From Stenotrophomonas rhizophila (lineage in GTDB: Bacteria > Pseudomonadota > Gammaproteobacteria > Xanthomonadales > Xanthomonadaceae): a DNA stretch of 64,000 bases. Positions 63,466-64,000 of the stretch are shown piece by piece. The notes beneath the pieces were generated by a model, which saw only the letters and a list, made by a program, of their open reading frames with translations, was not told the origin of the DNA and searched no databases. The DNA lies in NCBI RefSeq assembly GCF_003751305.1, contig NZ_RJKV01000001.1, forward strand, positions 310,001 through 374,000, in the 5' to 3' direction. The position numbers and the translations under genes are program-made. How positions within the stretch are numbered: position 1 is the stretch's first letter; every line of letters begins with the position of its first letter.

Positions 63466-64000
63466 GGTCGTCCAGGACATAGCCGGTGCCACGCACGGTC
63501 CGGATCGGCTGGCCATGCCCCGGCTGGTCGATGCGCTTGCGCAGGCGACCGATGTGCACATCGATCAGGTTGGTGCCGGGATCGAAGTGATAGCCCCACA
63601 CCTCCTGGAACAACATGGTGCGGGTGACCACCTGGCCGGCGTTGCGCACCAGGAACTCGAGCAGTTTGAACTCGGTCGGCAGCAGGGTGATCTCCTCGCC
63701 GGCGCGGCGCGCGGTGCGGGTCATCAGGTCCAGCTCCAGATCGCCGGCACGCAGCAGATTGTCCGCCACGGCGGGCTGGCCGTGGCGACGGATCAGCACC
63801 TCCACGCGGGCGGCCATTTCATCCGAGGCGAAGGGCTTGGTCAGGTAGTCATCGCCGCCGGCACGCAGGCCGCGGACCCGCTCATCCACATCGGAGAGTG
63901 CGCTGATCATCAGCACCGGGGTGGTGATGCCCTGGCGGCGCAGGGCGGTGACCAGGGCCAGGCCGTCCATGCCGGGCAGCATGCGGTCCAGGGTGATCAC
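63458..64000 (-). CDS. OmpR-family response regulator, N-terminally truncated by the window
   Basis: The last 180 codons. The visible receiver part has the phospho-acceptor Asp in TLDRMLPGMDG, Thr/Ser region LMISALSD and Lys in YLTKPFA; the winged-helix domain ends VIDVHIGRLRKRID-type sequence and VRGTGYVLDD. The start lies beyond base 64000. Confidence 0.93.
   Translation of the reverse strand: MITLDRMLPGMDGLALVTALRRQGITTPVLMISALSDVDERVRGLRAGGDDYLTKPFASDEMAARVEVLIRRHGQPAVADNLLRAGDLELDLMTRTARRAGEEITLLPTEFKLLEFLVRNAGQVVTRTMLFQEVWGYHFDPGTNLIDVHIGRLRKRIDQPGHGQPIRTVRGTGYVLDDHV

Overview
The window is a high-GC chromosomal segment that reads as a Lysobacteraceae (Xanthomonadaceae) genome, most likely Stenotrophomonas. 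The evidence is gene content and order (tig-clpP-clpX-lon-hupB; mltD-gloB-yafS-rnhA-dnaQ; maf/yceD-rpmF-fabH-fabD-fabG-acpP-fabF-pabB-mltG-tmk-holB-pilZ), a Kdo kinase of xanthomonad type, and GTAG-ended palindromes of the SMAG kind described in S. maltophilia. No plasmid, prophage, rRNA or CRISPR features were seen.

Layout. 1-2.9 kb: 3' end of an NAD-type isocitrate dehydrogenase, a secreted isochorismatase-fold hydrolase, a LysR regulator and a BI-1/YccA membrane protein. 3.0-4.5 kb: six tRNA genes (Pro, Arg, His, Lys, Lys, Leu) with their own promoters and terminators. 4.7-11.2 kb: the protein quality control block tig, clpP, clpX, lon, followed by hupB, which runs straight into tRNA-Val and three identical tRNA-Asp genes. 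11.9-18.6 kb: ppiD, then mltD-gloB (coupled, minus strand), divergent from a methyltransferase-rnhA-dnaQ unit, and a PP2C phosphatase. 18.7-24.5 kb: two tRNA-Ser genes, each followed by a terminator and the same ~140-bp composite repeat, enclose LPS core genes (GT9, Kdo kinase), an MBL hydrolase, the SRP RNA and sugE/gdx under a guanidine-II riboswitch. 24.5-28.6 kb: dnaX-ybaB-recR-HIT. 28.1-32.5 kb (minus): a coupled moxR-DUF58-transglutaminase-slp operon. 32.5-46.1 kb: a GT39 glycosyltransferase, maf, and the long fatty-acid/murein/DNA replication operon ending in pilZ, then tRNA-Val(CAC).

46.1-53.2 kb is an accessory region: an IS30-type transposase remnant, a CPBP protease, gene fragments, and a same-strand array of unfamiliar genes with AT-richer composition. 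The gene units there are separated by a diverged 24-nt imperfect palindrome with GTCC...GGAC ends. One unit pairs a PD-(D/E)xK-like protein with a HEPN-like protein (49800-51249); this is the best candidate in the window for an undescribed, possibly defensive, system. 53.2-64 kb returns to chromosomal genes: a LytTR/LytS two-component pair, a secreted S33 peptidase, small hypothetical genes, YbjQ, an SDR, a LysR regulator, a PepSY membrane protein with a coupled 60-aa membrane protein, and an OmpR/EnvZ-type pair cut by the window end.

All calls come from reading the sequence and recalled family knowledge; no database search was run.
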